DNA of 64,000 nt from JARFQW01 sp963842955 (GTDB lineage Bacteria; Pseudomonadota; Gammaproteobacteria; Steroidobacterales; XN24). The position numbers and the translations under genes were made by a program. The notes under the pieces were generated by a model. The model searched no databases. It was not told the DNA's origin and worked only from the letters and a program-made list of their open reading frames with translations. How positions within the stretch are numbered: position 1 is the first letter of the stretch; every line of letters begins with the position of its first letter. This document shows positions 1 through 7,328 of the stretch, one piece after another. The DNA is taken from contig CAWJIJ010000011.1 of assembly GCA_963842955.1 (NCBI GenBank), positions 248,001-312,000 of the forward strand, read 5' to 3'.

Positions 1-701
1 CGACTCGCCGGATGCCGGGTGAAGTTGGGCAGCTCGGCCTGGACGACTGGGTGCTGGACACCCATGTGGCGTGGGACATTGGCGCGGCGGATGTCGCCTG
101 CCGGCTTGCCGCGCTTCTTGACGCACCGGCGGTATTGTCGGGGTTCTCCCGACTCGTCGTCGATCCGAACCGGGGGCTGGACCGTGCAGAGGCCTTTCCG
201 GCGATTAGCGCGGGCATCGCGATTCCGGGAAACCAGTCCCTGGATGCGGCCGAGCGCCGCCGCCGGGCTGACAACTTCTGGCTCCCCTACCATGAAGCCA
301 TTGCCCGGCGCCTGGACGCCTTCAGGCAACACGGCGTCACGCCGGCGTTCATTTCGGTGCACAGCTGCACACCGGTTTACGACCGTATCGTGCGCCCCTG
401 GCACATCGGAGTGATGTGGGATCGCGATACCCGCATCGCACCGCCGCTGATCAATGCCCTCAACGCCTGGGGCGGCATACATGTCGGCGACAACGAACCC
501 TATTCCGGGCGACATCCCTTCGACTACACGATTGACCATCATGCCGAAGCGGCCGGACTGCCCTGCGTCGGCCTGGAAATCCGACAGAACCTGATCGACG
601 AGTCGGATGGGGCGGATTGCTGGGCCCGATTGATCGCTCGGTGCCTGGCACCCATTCTTGCCAACGGGAGGCTCTACCAGGAACGTCAGTCGGTGCACTG
701 A
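1..701 (+). CDS. N-formylglutamate amidohydrolase family protein (5' partial)
   Basis: Hydrolase of the N-formylglutamate amidohydrolase (HutG/FGase) family, expected to cleave an N-acyl group from glutamate or a similar small molecule in the cytoplasm. The reading frame is open to base 1, and family-like residues (Thr-Arg-Arg) precede the first ATG at 12, so the true start lies outside the window. Visible signatures are the HVAWDIGA block, the PNRGLDRAEAF segment, the SVHSCTP stretch and the DNEPYSG and YTIDHHAEAAGLP blocks near the C-terminus. It ends 2 bases before the YbdK-type ligase, so the two are probably co-transcribed. The family assignment is firm; the substrate is unknown, and no other Hut genes are visible. 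Confidence 0.85.
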   Translation, partial: TRRMPGEVGQLGLDDWVLDTHVAWDIGAADVACRLAALLDAPAVLSGFSRLVVDPNRGLDRAEAFPAISAGIAIPGNQSLDAAERRRRADNFWLPYHEAIARRLDAFRQHGVTPAFISVHSCTPVYDRIVRPWHIGVMWDRDTRIAPPLINALNAWGGIHVGDNEPYSGRHPFDYTIDHHAEAAGLPCVGLEIRQNLIDESDGADCWARLIARCLAPILANGRLYQERQSVH

Positions 702-703
702 AC

Positions 704-1855
704 ATGTCGATACACCGCCCGCCGCTCACCATCGGCATCGAGGAGGAATATCTTCTCGTAGACCTGGATACCCGGGATCTTGCGGCCGACCCGCCGCCGG
801 AGCTTCTATCCCGCTGCGAAGCAAAGCTGGCCTCCCAGGTAGCGCCGGAACTCCTGAAGTCGCAGATCGAGATTGGCACACGGGTTTGCCGGAATATCGG
901 CGAGGCCCGTGAAGACCTGGGCAGGCTGCGCAGCACGATCATCGAAGTCGCCCGGGATTTCGGGCTGGCCCCCATCGCCGCCAGCACGCATCCGTTCGCT
1001 CGCTGGCAAACCCAGCGGCACACGGAAAAAGAACGCTACGAGGTTCTTACTCGGGATATGCAGGCCGCCGCACGCCGGCTCCTCATCTGCGGGATGCACG
1101 TGCACGTGGGCGTTGACGACGACGATCAGCGAATCGACATCCTCAACCAGATGACCTATTTCCTGCCCTTCCTGCTGGCCCTGTCCACCTCGTCCCCCTT
1201 CTGGCTGGGCGAGGATACCGGGCTGAAGAGCTACCGCCTGACCGTATTCGATTCCATGCCCCGAACTCGCCTGCCCGAACGATTCGCCAGCTACAGCGAC
1301 TACCAGCAGCACGTGGATGTACTGACCAAGGGCGGGCTGATTGAAGATGCGACGAAGATCTGGTGGGACATGCGGCCCAGCGCCCGCTATCCGACCCTGG
1401 AAATGCGCATCACCGATGTGTGTACCCGCATGGATGACGCCCTGAGTATCGCTGCCCTGACGGTCAGCCTGATCGCCATGCTGGCGAGGGTCCGCTCGAA
1501 GAGCATGCGCTGGAGAATCTTTGCCCACATGCTGGTCTACGAGAATCGCTGGCGGGCCACGCGCTATGGCTTCGACAACGGCATGCTGGATTTTGTGCGC
1601 TCTGAAACGATACCGTTTGCCCAGATGCTGGATGAGTTCATCGATCTGGTTCGGGAAGATGCAGACGAGCTGGGCTGCCTGGCCGAAGTCGAGGCGGCCC
1701 GGACGATACTCGACCGGGGCACCAGCGCCCACCGGCAGCTGGAGATATTCCACACGGCTATTGAATCGGGCCGTACACCCGATAGCGCTCTACGGTCAGT
1801 CATCGATTTCCTGGTCACAGAGACCGCAACCGGACTCCAGCCGAAGGCTGCTTAG
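704..1855 (+). CDS. YbdK-type carboxylate-amine ligase (GCS2 family)
   Basis: ATP-grasp-like glutamate-cysteine ligase family 2 (YbdK/GCS2) enzyme of 383 residues. The family forms gamma-glutamyl amides from glutamate and an amine such as cysteine, often weakly. Seen: IGIEEEY near residue 10, the metal-site motif GMHVHVG around residues 130-136, DMRPSARYPTLEMRI, and a helical C-terminus. The ATG at 704 is chosen because the family starts just before the IGIEEEY strand; the frame is open further upstream but that part overlaps the preceding gene. It follows the amidohydrolase by 2 bases and its stop overlaps the stop of the converging gamma-glutamyltransferase by 3 bases. The product is unknown; the neighbours suggest gamma-glutamyl chemistry. 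Confidence 0.85.
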   Translation: MSIHRPPLTIGIEEEYLLVDLDTRDLAADPPPELLSRCEAKLASQVAPELLKSQIEIGTRVCRNIGEAREDLGRLRSTIIEVARDFGLAPIAASTHPFARWQTQRHTEKERYEVLTRDMQAAARRLLICGMHVHVGVDDDDQRIDILNQMTYFLPFLLALSTSSPFWLGEDTGLKSYRLTVFDSMPRTRLPERFASYSDYQQHVDVLTKGGLIEDATKIWWDMRPSARYPTLEMRITDVCTRMDDALSIAALTVSLIAMLARVRSKSMRWRIFAHMLVYENRWRATRYGFDNGMLDFVRSETIPFAQMLDEFIDLVREDADELGCLAEVEAARTILDRGTSAHRQLEIFHTAIESGRTPDSALRSVIDFLVTETATGLQPKAA

Positions 1856-3426
1856 CCCGCGCGGTTGGTCTGGCTGGCGGCCGGGCCCAGGGCGATGCTG
1901 CCTGAACGGCGCGGGTCCGCCGCGACCTCGAAGCGCCCGTCTTCGTGATACAGGACGGCGCTGACTCCGCCAAAGAACATGTGCTTTTCCTCGAATCTGC
2001 GCAGCGGCAGCGTGATCGCGTCCAGCGGGATCCCCGGCTCAGCTGCGACTTGCCAGGCACCATTCGCGGCCTCCACATGCAGCCTCGGAGCGGCCACCGC
2101 GGTCTCCAGGTCCAGTCCGTTGTGCAGAAGATGCGCCAGGGTTTGCTGGATTGCCGTCGTGATCCGGTCTGCCCCCGGGGACCCGATGGCCAGCACTCGG
2201 CCATCCGCCCCCTTTGCCACGGTCGGCGCCATGTTGGACGGCAGCCGCTGACCCGGCTTCCAGCGATGAAAACCCGCCCGATTGAGCTCGATCTCGCCGA
2301 GACAGTTGTTCAGCCAGATCCCCGTGCCCGGCGGCATCACGCCTGAACCATATCCCGCGGAGGCCGTGATACTGCATGCCAGCCCACCGGAATCCACGGC
2401 GGACGCATGGACGGTCGATGGAGAATTCATTCCAAGGGCCAGTTCGCCAGCATCGGCCAGAGCCAGCAAACGCCGTGACTCGACATCGAAATCGACGGTG
2501 GTATCAAGATGGGCCGACCGGTGGGCGATGACCGCAAGCTGAACCCCGGCGAGCCGCGCCGCCTCCTCGGCGGCGCTACCCTCATCGCCGCGGGCCGCCA
2601 TCAGGTGGAGCATGGCTGCCAGGCACACGCCGCCCACCGATGGCGGCGGCGGCGTCGCAACCATCCAGCCATCGAATTCTTCCTGCAGGGGAACCCGCTC
2701 GCAAACCCGATATGCCGCAAGGTCCGCGCGGCCCAGCAAGCCCCCGTTTTCGGTGACATAGTCGGCTATGCGCTGGCCGAGTTCACCGTCGTAGAACACC
2801 GCTGTTCCCTCGCGGGCGATCGCGTCGAGACTGTCTGCGAGGTGGTCCACGACAATCAGGTCGCCAGCCTCCCGGAGCCCCCCCTTGCCATCGTGTAACG
2901 CGCGAAAGCTGTCCGGGTCCCAGCCGAAAATCCCCTCGTGGCTGAGCTCCAGGTACATCCTGGCAGCCCCGGACAAGGGAAACCCCCGTCGCGTCCAGTC
3001 CACCGCGGGGGCCATCAGCTCCGCCCAGGGCAATCTGCCGTAATCCCGCGCCGCGGCTTCCAGCGCGCCGAGCATTCCGGGCACCGCCACCGATCCGAAG
3101 CCGACCCGGGTCTGCATGCCGCCGCCGTAGGCCAGTTCAACCTCGAGCAGGTGCTGCCCGAACCGGTCGGGCGCGGCGTCCCGGCCCGGCATTTCCGAAC
3201 CGCCATCAATGACCACAGGTCCCCGGCCCGGCACCCACAGCGTCAGGAACCCGCCGCTGGCCAGGGACACGATGCCGGGTTCGGTCACAAGGGAGAGCAG
3301 CAGCGTCGCAATAGCGGCATCCACTGCGTTTCCGCCCAGCGCCGTGACGCTTGCACCGGCCTCGGCGCCAAGACTCGTGCTCGAGGCCACACCGACGGTC
3401 AGCCCGGCTTCGGGACGCCCCGTCAT
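1852..3426 (-). CDS. gamma-glutamyltransferase family protein
   Basis: Ntn-hydrolase of the gamma-glutamyltranspeptidase family (524 residues), which autocleaves before a catalytic threonine and then hydrolyses or transfers gamma-glutamyl groups. The cleavage site is visible as NSPSTVHASAVD, with the likely nucleophile Thr at about residue 338. GGNAVDAA, GGMQTRVGFGSVAVPG and the late LPSNMAPTV segment also fit the family. No signal peptide is visible, so it is probably cytoplasmic, like YwrD-type members and unlike the periplasmic E. coli Ggt. It is the last gene of a four-gene minus-strand operon and overlaps the upstream P-loop gene by 4 bases. Substrate unknown. Confidence 0.85.
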   Translation of the reverse strand: MTGRPEAGLTVGVASSTSLGAEAGASVTALGGNAVDAAIATLLLSLVTEPGIVSLASGGFLTLWVPGRGPVVIDGGSEMPGRDAAPDRFGQHLLEVELAYGGGMQTRVGFGSVAVPGMLGALEAAARDYGRLPWAELMAPAVDWTRRGFPLSGAARMYLELSHEGIFGWDPDSFRALHDGKGGLREAGDLIVVDHLADSLDAIAREGTAVFYDGELGQRIADYVTENGGLLGRADLAAYRVCERVPLQEEFDGWMVATPPPPSVGGVCLAAMLHLMAARGDEGSAAEEAARLAGVQLAVIAHRSAHLDTTVDFDVESRRLLALADAGELALGMNSPSTVHASAVDSGGLACSITASAGYGSGVMPPGTGIWLNNCLGEIELNRAGFHRWKPGQRLPSNMAPTVAKGADGRVLAIGSPGADRITTAIQQTLAHLLHNGLDLETAVAAPRLHVEAANGAWQVAAEPGIPLDAITLPLRRFEEKHMFFGGVSAVLYHEDGRFEVAADPRRSGSIALGPAASQTNRAG

Positions 3427-4463
3427 TGCCCTCGCCGGCCTGCTGCCGGCAGGCCCAGGCGATCCCGGAGCAGCCCTCTGAGGTGCGGCCGACAGGCGTG
3501 GTCAAGCAGATTGAGCGCCGGAAGGTGTACGAGCTGGCCAACGAGCGAGACGGCGGCATCGGTATTGGCCGCCGGACCGCTGACCAGGTCCGGCTCAATA
3601 CCGAAAGCCTCCCGGACGCCCAGGGCGGCATAGGGGTCGGATGCGCAAAGCACGATCATGCGGGTCTGGTTCCTTAGCCGTTCAACTGCCAGGGCCCCAT
3701 TGTAGGGCTCCAGCGGCGACGCACCTGCTTCGACCACCACGACATCGGGACGGGTCCGGTTGATGCGGGCCATGAGCTGTCCCAGAGCCGCATCGAAGCG
3801 GTCCGCAGTGCAGACGGTCGATGGCAGTCCCGCGTCGACGAAATCCATGATGGCATCAGCTCCGGCATCCCGGTAGCTGAGAATATCCCGGTAACGGGCG
3901 GCACCGGTCAGCTTCACGGCCGTGACGCGGCAGCCCAGGGCTTTGAGCTCCCGGATGATCACCTGGCCCGAGGCGGTCTTGCCGGCCGACATGGACGTTC
4001 CGATGATCAGCACAACGGTCGCCTCCAGTGCCTCCGACTCAATGGGCTCCACGAAGTCGGTCATGGTGACCTTGCGCCCGTTCCGGCAGGCGTGACCGCG
4101 ATAGGTCAGTGCCATCAGGTCCGGCAACATCGGAGAAGTGGATGTCGCCTTGCCGAACAGACCGGCCCCGGTCAGAGCTTCCAGCTCCAGGTCCGGGCCC
4201 ACGGCCCGCCAGTCCCCCACGCCTTCGAGGGTCGCGCAGCGCACCCCCAAGGCACCGACCACGCGGTCGCCCCGAACGAGGTGGGCCATACGGCCGGTTT
4301 TCGTCTCGCACCGATAAAGCCGGTTGCGCTCTCCGGTAACCTCGCCAACCACGAAGTCACCGGTGGCCCATCCTGTCCGCTCCAGCCGTTCGACATCGAA
4401 GGGCGACTGCCAGAGATCCGAACAACGCGTTACCGACGTGTAGAAATGATAGGGGTCGGTCAT
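3423..4463 (-). CDS. DUF1611-like P-loop protein
   Basis: Protein of 346 residues with an N-terminal domain of unknown fold and a C-terminal P-loop NTPase domain. The Walker A motif GTSMSAGKT lies at about residues 154-162, followed by a KLTGAARYRD block and a VVVVEAGASPLEPYNG strand. Overall layout resembles DUF1611 proteins, a family that includes D-glutamate N-acetyltransferase DgcN, and MobB-like P-loop proteins; I cannot place it more precisely. It overlaps the flanking genes by 4 bases on each side, so it is translationally coupled to the M20 peptidase and the gamma-glutamyltransferase. Its role, perhaps ATP-dependent modification of a glutamyl compound, is inference from the neighbours only. 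Confidence 0.6.
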   Translation of the reverse strand: MTDPYHFYTSVTRCSDLWQSPFDVERLERTGWATGDFVVGEVTGERNRLYRCETKTGRMAHLVRGDRVVGALGVRCATLEGVGDWRAVGPDLELEALTGAGLFGKATSTSPMLPDLMALTYRGHACRNGRKVTMTDFVEPIESEALEATVVLIIGTSMSAGKTASGQVIIRELKALGCRVTAVKLTGAARYRDILSYRDAGADAIMDFVDAGLPSTVCTADRFDAALGQLMARINRTRPDVVVVEAGASPLEPYNGALAVERLRNQTRMIVLCASDPYAALGVREAFGIEPDLVSGPAANTDAAVSLVGQLVHLPALNLLDHACRPHLRGLLRDRLGLPAAGRRGQ

Positions 4464-5635
4464 GAATCCGCACCTCTGTCGGGTGGTTCGGCAAGGAGCA
4501 GAGCCAGCAATGCGGCGCGCTTCAAGGTCGGCTCGAGCAAAAGATGCTCGTCGGGCGCGTGCGCGCCTCCACCGACCGGTCCGAGCCCATCCAGCGTTGC
4601 GGTGTACAGGCTGGTGGTATTGCCGTCGGAGCCGCCGCCCACCGCCGCCTGCTCCAGCTCCAGGCCAAGGCTTGACCCCAGGGCCCTGGCGCGCTCCCAG
4701 AGGCGCTGGTTGCGTGGGGTCGCTTCCATGGGCGGCCGGCCGAACCCGCCTTCCACGCGCACTTTCGTGCCCGGTGTACTGGCAGAAATCCCGCGAATCG
4801 CGGCTTCGATGCGGCGAGCATCGGCAGCCCCCGCCACGCGGACATCGACCACGGCGCGACTCTCGGGCGCCACGACATTGGGACGCAGACCCCCGTCAAT
4901 CGTCCCGACGTTGACCGTGACCCCGCGGCCCGGATCGTTGAGTTCGAACAGGCGCTGAATGACATGGGACAACTCGAGAATCGCGCTCGCGCCTTTTCCG
5001 GGTTCGAGCCCCGCGTGGGCCGCCTGGCCGGACACGCTGACCGTGAACCGGGCAATCCCCTTGCGGCTGGTCTTCAGCCGACCGGCCTCGCCCAGCGACG
5101 GCTCCAGGACGAAGACCCGAATGGCCCTGCGAGCCAGCGCCTCGATGAAGCGGCGGCTGTCCCGGGACCCGATTTCCTCGTCGGAGTTGGCAAACACCAG
5201 CGGAACGACCGTCGGCCGTATGCCCAGGGCCGCCAGGCTGCCGAGAGCCAGGACCATCATCACCAGTCCGCCCTTCATATCGAAAACACCCGGACCCCGA
5301 ACCACCCCATCCACGTAACGGAAGGGCATGGTCGCGAGTGTGCCGCCTGGCCAGACCGTGTCGTAGTGGCCCAGCATGAGCTGGGCCGGAGCACCTCGCC
5401 GCCGGTCCCTGGGGCTGGCATAGAGCATTCCGCCGCTGCTTCGTCCCGGCAATTCCCGCACGCGGAGGCCGAGGGGTTCCAGGGCGTCCACCAGCAACGA
5501 TCGGACCGCGGGCTGCGAGGCCGGATCGCTGGACGGCGACTCACACAGCGCCAGACGCTCCAGGAGAGCCAGCGCCGCCGCTTCCTGGGCGCGCATCCAG
5601 CCCAGGAGTTCGGCCGTGTCGGGAATGGCGGTCAT
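4460..5635 (-). CDS. M20 family metallopeptidase, glutamate carboxypeptidase-like
   Basis: Zinc peptidase of the M20/carboxypeptidase G2 type (391 residues), expected to release C-terminal glutamate or deacylate an N-acyl amino acid. Metal-site residues are visible: His90 in GHYDTV, bridging Asp119 in FDMKGG, Glu153-Glu154 in SDEEIGS, and a late His in GGGAHAPDE. A dimerisation domain sits between about residues 195 and 300. There is no signal peptide. It overlaps the downstream P-loop gene by 4 bases and follows the flavin reductase-like gene by 2 bases. The company of gamma-glutamyl enzymes supports a glutamyl substrate, but this is not demonstrated. Confidence 0.85.
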   Translation of the reverse strand: MTAIPDTAELLGWMRAQEAAALALLERLALCESPSSDPASQPAVRSLLVDALEPLGLRVRELPGRSSGGMLYASPRDRRRGAPAQLMLGHYDTVWPGGTLATMPFRYVDGVVRGPGVFDMKGGLVMMVLALGSLAALGIRPTVVPLVFANSDEEIGSRDSRRFIEALARRAIRVFVLEPSLGEAGRLKTSRKGIARFTVSVSGQAAHAGLEPGKGASAILELSHVIQRLFELNDPGRGVTVNVGTIDGGLRPNVVAPESRAVVDVRVAGAADARRIEAAIRGISASTPGTKVRVEGGFGRPPMEATPRNQRLWERARALGSSLGLELEQAAVGGGSDGNTTSLYTATLDGLGPVGGGAHAPDEHLLLEPTLKRAALLALLLAEPPDRGADS

Positions 5636-5637
5636 CG

Positions 5638-6252
5638 CTACTTCCGCATGCCCCGGGGAAACGGGAACGCCTGGGTTTCGGCGACAAAGGCCAGCCGCCC
5701 GGGATGCAGATATGCCAGGAGGGGCGCCGCCCGGATCAGTTCGGCGTCGTCGGTGTCGGGATCCCGAAGAACGCTCTCCCGCCCCCGGGCCGCGATCACC
5801 CGTCCGACAATCAGGCTGTTGTCCCCGAAGTCATCAATGATCCGGTCCAGTTCACATTCCATCTGCAGCGACGCGCCCGGCACAACGGCGCCGGGGACTG
5901 ACTCCGCGGCCCGCAGGGGAAACGCCGCCAAAGTGGGCTTCTTCCCGTCCTGGCGTGGAGCCGCCGCCAGGCTCGTCTGAACCAGCTGCCCGGGCGTGGG
6001 CCAGCTCACGGCGAAGCCGCCTTCGCGCCGGGCGTTGGCATAGGTCCCGTGGCGGGGCGCACAGACGAACCCGAAATAGTTCTGCCAGCTCATGGGCATT
6101 GCCATGTGCTTTGGCGCCAGGTCAAACGCGCCGTCTTCCTCGACGGTACCCACGAGCACGAGGGGGGCAACCCAGAAGAACCGGTCCCAGACCGGATGCG
6201 TGACGTCGAGCTCGATCAGTCTGTCGTCGTTTCCGTTTTTATTCCCGCTCAT
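5638..6252 (-). CDS. flavin reductase-like FMN-binding domain protein
   Basis: Protein of about 204 residues with the split-barrel flavin reductase-like fold, which binds FMN and reduces it or acts on a small substrate. The HPVWDRFFWVAPLVLVG beginning, the DLAPKHMAMPM segment, the FVCAPRHGTYAN block and the C-terminal LAYLHPGRLAFV stretch fit this family. The second ATG (at 6252) is preferred because GGAGG sits 7 bases before it; that site is only 1 base before the first ATG at 6258. First gene of a minus operon, 2 bases before the M20 peptidase. Its link to glutamyl metabolism is unclear. Confidence 0.75.
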   Translation of the reverse strand: MSGNKNGNDDRLIELDVTHPVWDRFFWVAPLVLVGTVEEDGAFDLAPKHMAMPMSWQNYFGFVCAPRHGTYANARREGGFAVSWPTPGQLVQTSLAAAPRQDGKKPTLAAFPLRAAESVPGAVVPGASLQMECELDRIIDDFGDNSLIVGRVIAARGRESVLRDPDTDDAELIRAAPLLAYLHPGRLAFVAETQAFPFPRGMRK

Positions 6253-6410
6253 GGGCATACCTCCCGCCCTTCGGCGATGCTCTACCGGCGATATCCATCA
6301 GACGCTTCATGCGACGCCCGGATAAAGCGGACCTGCACCGGGCCTTGCTCCCGTTCCCGGCCAACCCCAGGCCTGTTCTTTTGGAGGCCCGCAAGGCCGT
6401 CCGCGCTGGC

Positions 6411-6416
6411 TATACT
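6411..6416 (+). promoter_or_regulatory. possible -10 element before the DUF6524-like gene
   Basis: TATACT, five of six to the sigma-70 -10 consensus, 57 bases before the ATG in the divergent gap 6253-6472. No convincing -35 lies at the right spacing, so support is weak. Confidence 0.3.
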
Positions 6417-6472
6417 GTCTGCCCAAGCTTCTCCACTGCGCTCCTTAGCTATCCAACTGGAGGTCTCCCCGA

Positions 6473-6910
6473 ATGAGCGACGACGACCGGTCACCCTGGT
6501 CCGGATATCCGATCCGGTTTTTCTTTGCACTGGTGCTGGTCATGGCCACCTACAACCCTACGCAATACTCCTATTTCCAGTGGCTCAAACAGTCGGTCGC
6601 CGGAACCGATGGCGCCAGCTTCGGCCCCGAGGTCGCGCTCGCCGGCGTCGTACTGGCAATCGGCTGGGTCATTTTCCTTCGGGCCACCATGCGCAGCCTT
6701 GGCATGCTGGGGATCATGCTCGCCGTCGCGCTGTTCGGAACGATCATCTGGCTGCTGATAGATCACGGCCTGATTTCCACTGAAGGGTCCAACACTGTCA
6801 CCTGGATCGTTCTGTTCCTCGTGGCCGCCATACTCGCAACAGGGCTTTCCTGGTCCTACGTGCGCCGCCGGCTGAGCGGTCAGTACGACGTGGACGACGT
6901 CGACTCGTAG
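6473..6910 (+). CDS. DUF6524-like small membrane protein
   Basis: Inner-membrane protein of 145 residues with four predicted membrane segments, at about residues 13-30, 52-70, 76-97 and 107-125, and a short acidic C-terminal tail. The early ATYNPTQYSYFQWL stretch resembles what I recall of the DUF6524 family, widespread in proteobacteria and without known function. The start has GGAGG 9 bases upstream. It is a single gene converging with the acyl-carrier-like gene 5 bases after its stop. No function can be given. Confidence 0.7.
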   Translation: MSDDDRSPWSGYPIRFFFALVLVMATYNPTQYSYFQWLKQSVAGTDGASFGPEVALAGVVLAIGWVIFLRATMRSLGMLGIMLAVALFGTIIWLLIDHGLISTEGSNTVTWIVLFLVAAILATGLSWSYVRRRLSGQYDVDDVDS

Positions 6911-6915
6911 GCATG

Positions 6916-7161
6916 TCAGGCCAGCGTTCGCTCGAGGTAGCGCACCCATCCGGACAGGGAGTTGAGCCGGGTTCGGACTGCCGGTGAGATGTCGAGGCCG
7001 AGTTCCCGTCCGACGGCCTCGGCCAGTGCCTGTCGTTCCGTGAGTGAAAAGTCGAACTGGTCATCGAAGGGCTGCTCGGGATCCAGCGGCTCGTCCCCTA
7101 TCTCGGGCAGGGTCGTGGACAGGCACTTGAGGACCAGTTCCTCCAGGTCTCTCTCAGTCAT
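6916..7161 (-). CDS. small acyl carrier protein-like protein
   Basis: Acidic protein of 81 residues with the size and helix pattern of an acyl carrier protein. Where carriers have the phosphopantetheine motif DSL, this protein has FSL (residues 38-40, in QFDFSLTERQAL), so the attachment serine is kept and the preceding Asp is replaced by Phe. The following EAVGRELGLDIS segment matches the carrier helix II-III pattern. A GAGGTG site lies 5 bases before the ATG. No synthase or transferase gene is adjacent, so its partner is unknown. Similarity to carriers is inferred from pattern only and could be misleading at this length. Confidence 0.55.
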   Translation of the reverse strand: MTERDLEELVLKCLSTTLPEIGDEPLDPEQPFDDQFDFSLTERQALAEAVGRELGLDISPAVRTRLNSLSGWVRYLERTLA

Positions 7162-7268
7162 GATGCACCTCTTCGGACCGATGGCCGTCCCCGAACCGAT
7201 ACGGGCACACGATCATGCCGACCGGCGGGGTCGTGGCTTCAGGCTAATCCAGGCCGGGATGGGCCGTA

Positions 7269-7282
7269 TTGACCTGTATCAA
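7269..7282 (+). promoter_or_regulatory. FNR/Anr-type binding site
   Basis: TTGAC-N4-ATCAA matches nine of the ten conserved bases of the FNR/Anr consensus TTGAT-N4-ATCAA. Its centre is about 53 bases before the GTG start of the kinase gene, which would suit class II activation (site near -41.5) with a short leader. The spacing is compatible, but no -10 element is clear. Confidence 0.5.
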
Positions 7283-7299
7283 GGGCCGTTCGCCGACAG

Positions 7300-7316
7300 C
7301 CCCCGATTGCCGGGGG
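7300..7316 (+). other. perfect hairpin just before the kinase gene start
   Basis: CCCCCG and CGGGGG form a perfect six-base-pair stem around a 5-base loop, ending 12 bases before the GTG start. There is no T-run, so it is not a standard terminator. It could be an mRNA leader structure affecting translation, or chance in GC-rich DNA. Confidence 0.4.
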
Positions 7317-7328
7317 CCTCCTAGCGCC

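Noticed and set aside
7269..7328. ATG at 7269 as start of the kinase fusion
   Set aside because: Adds 20 residues unlike the family and would place the FNR-type box and hairpin inside the gene; GTG at 7329 fits better.
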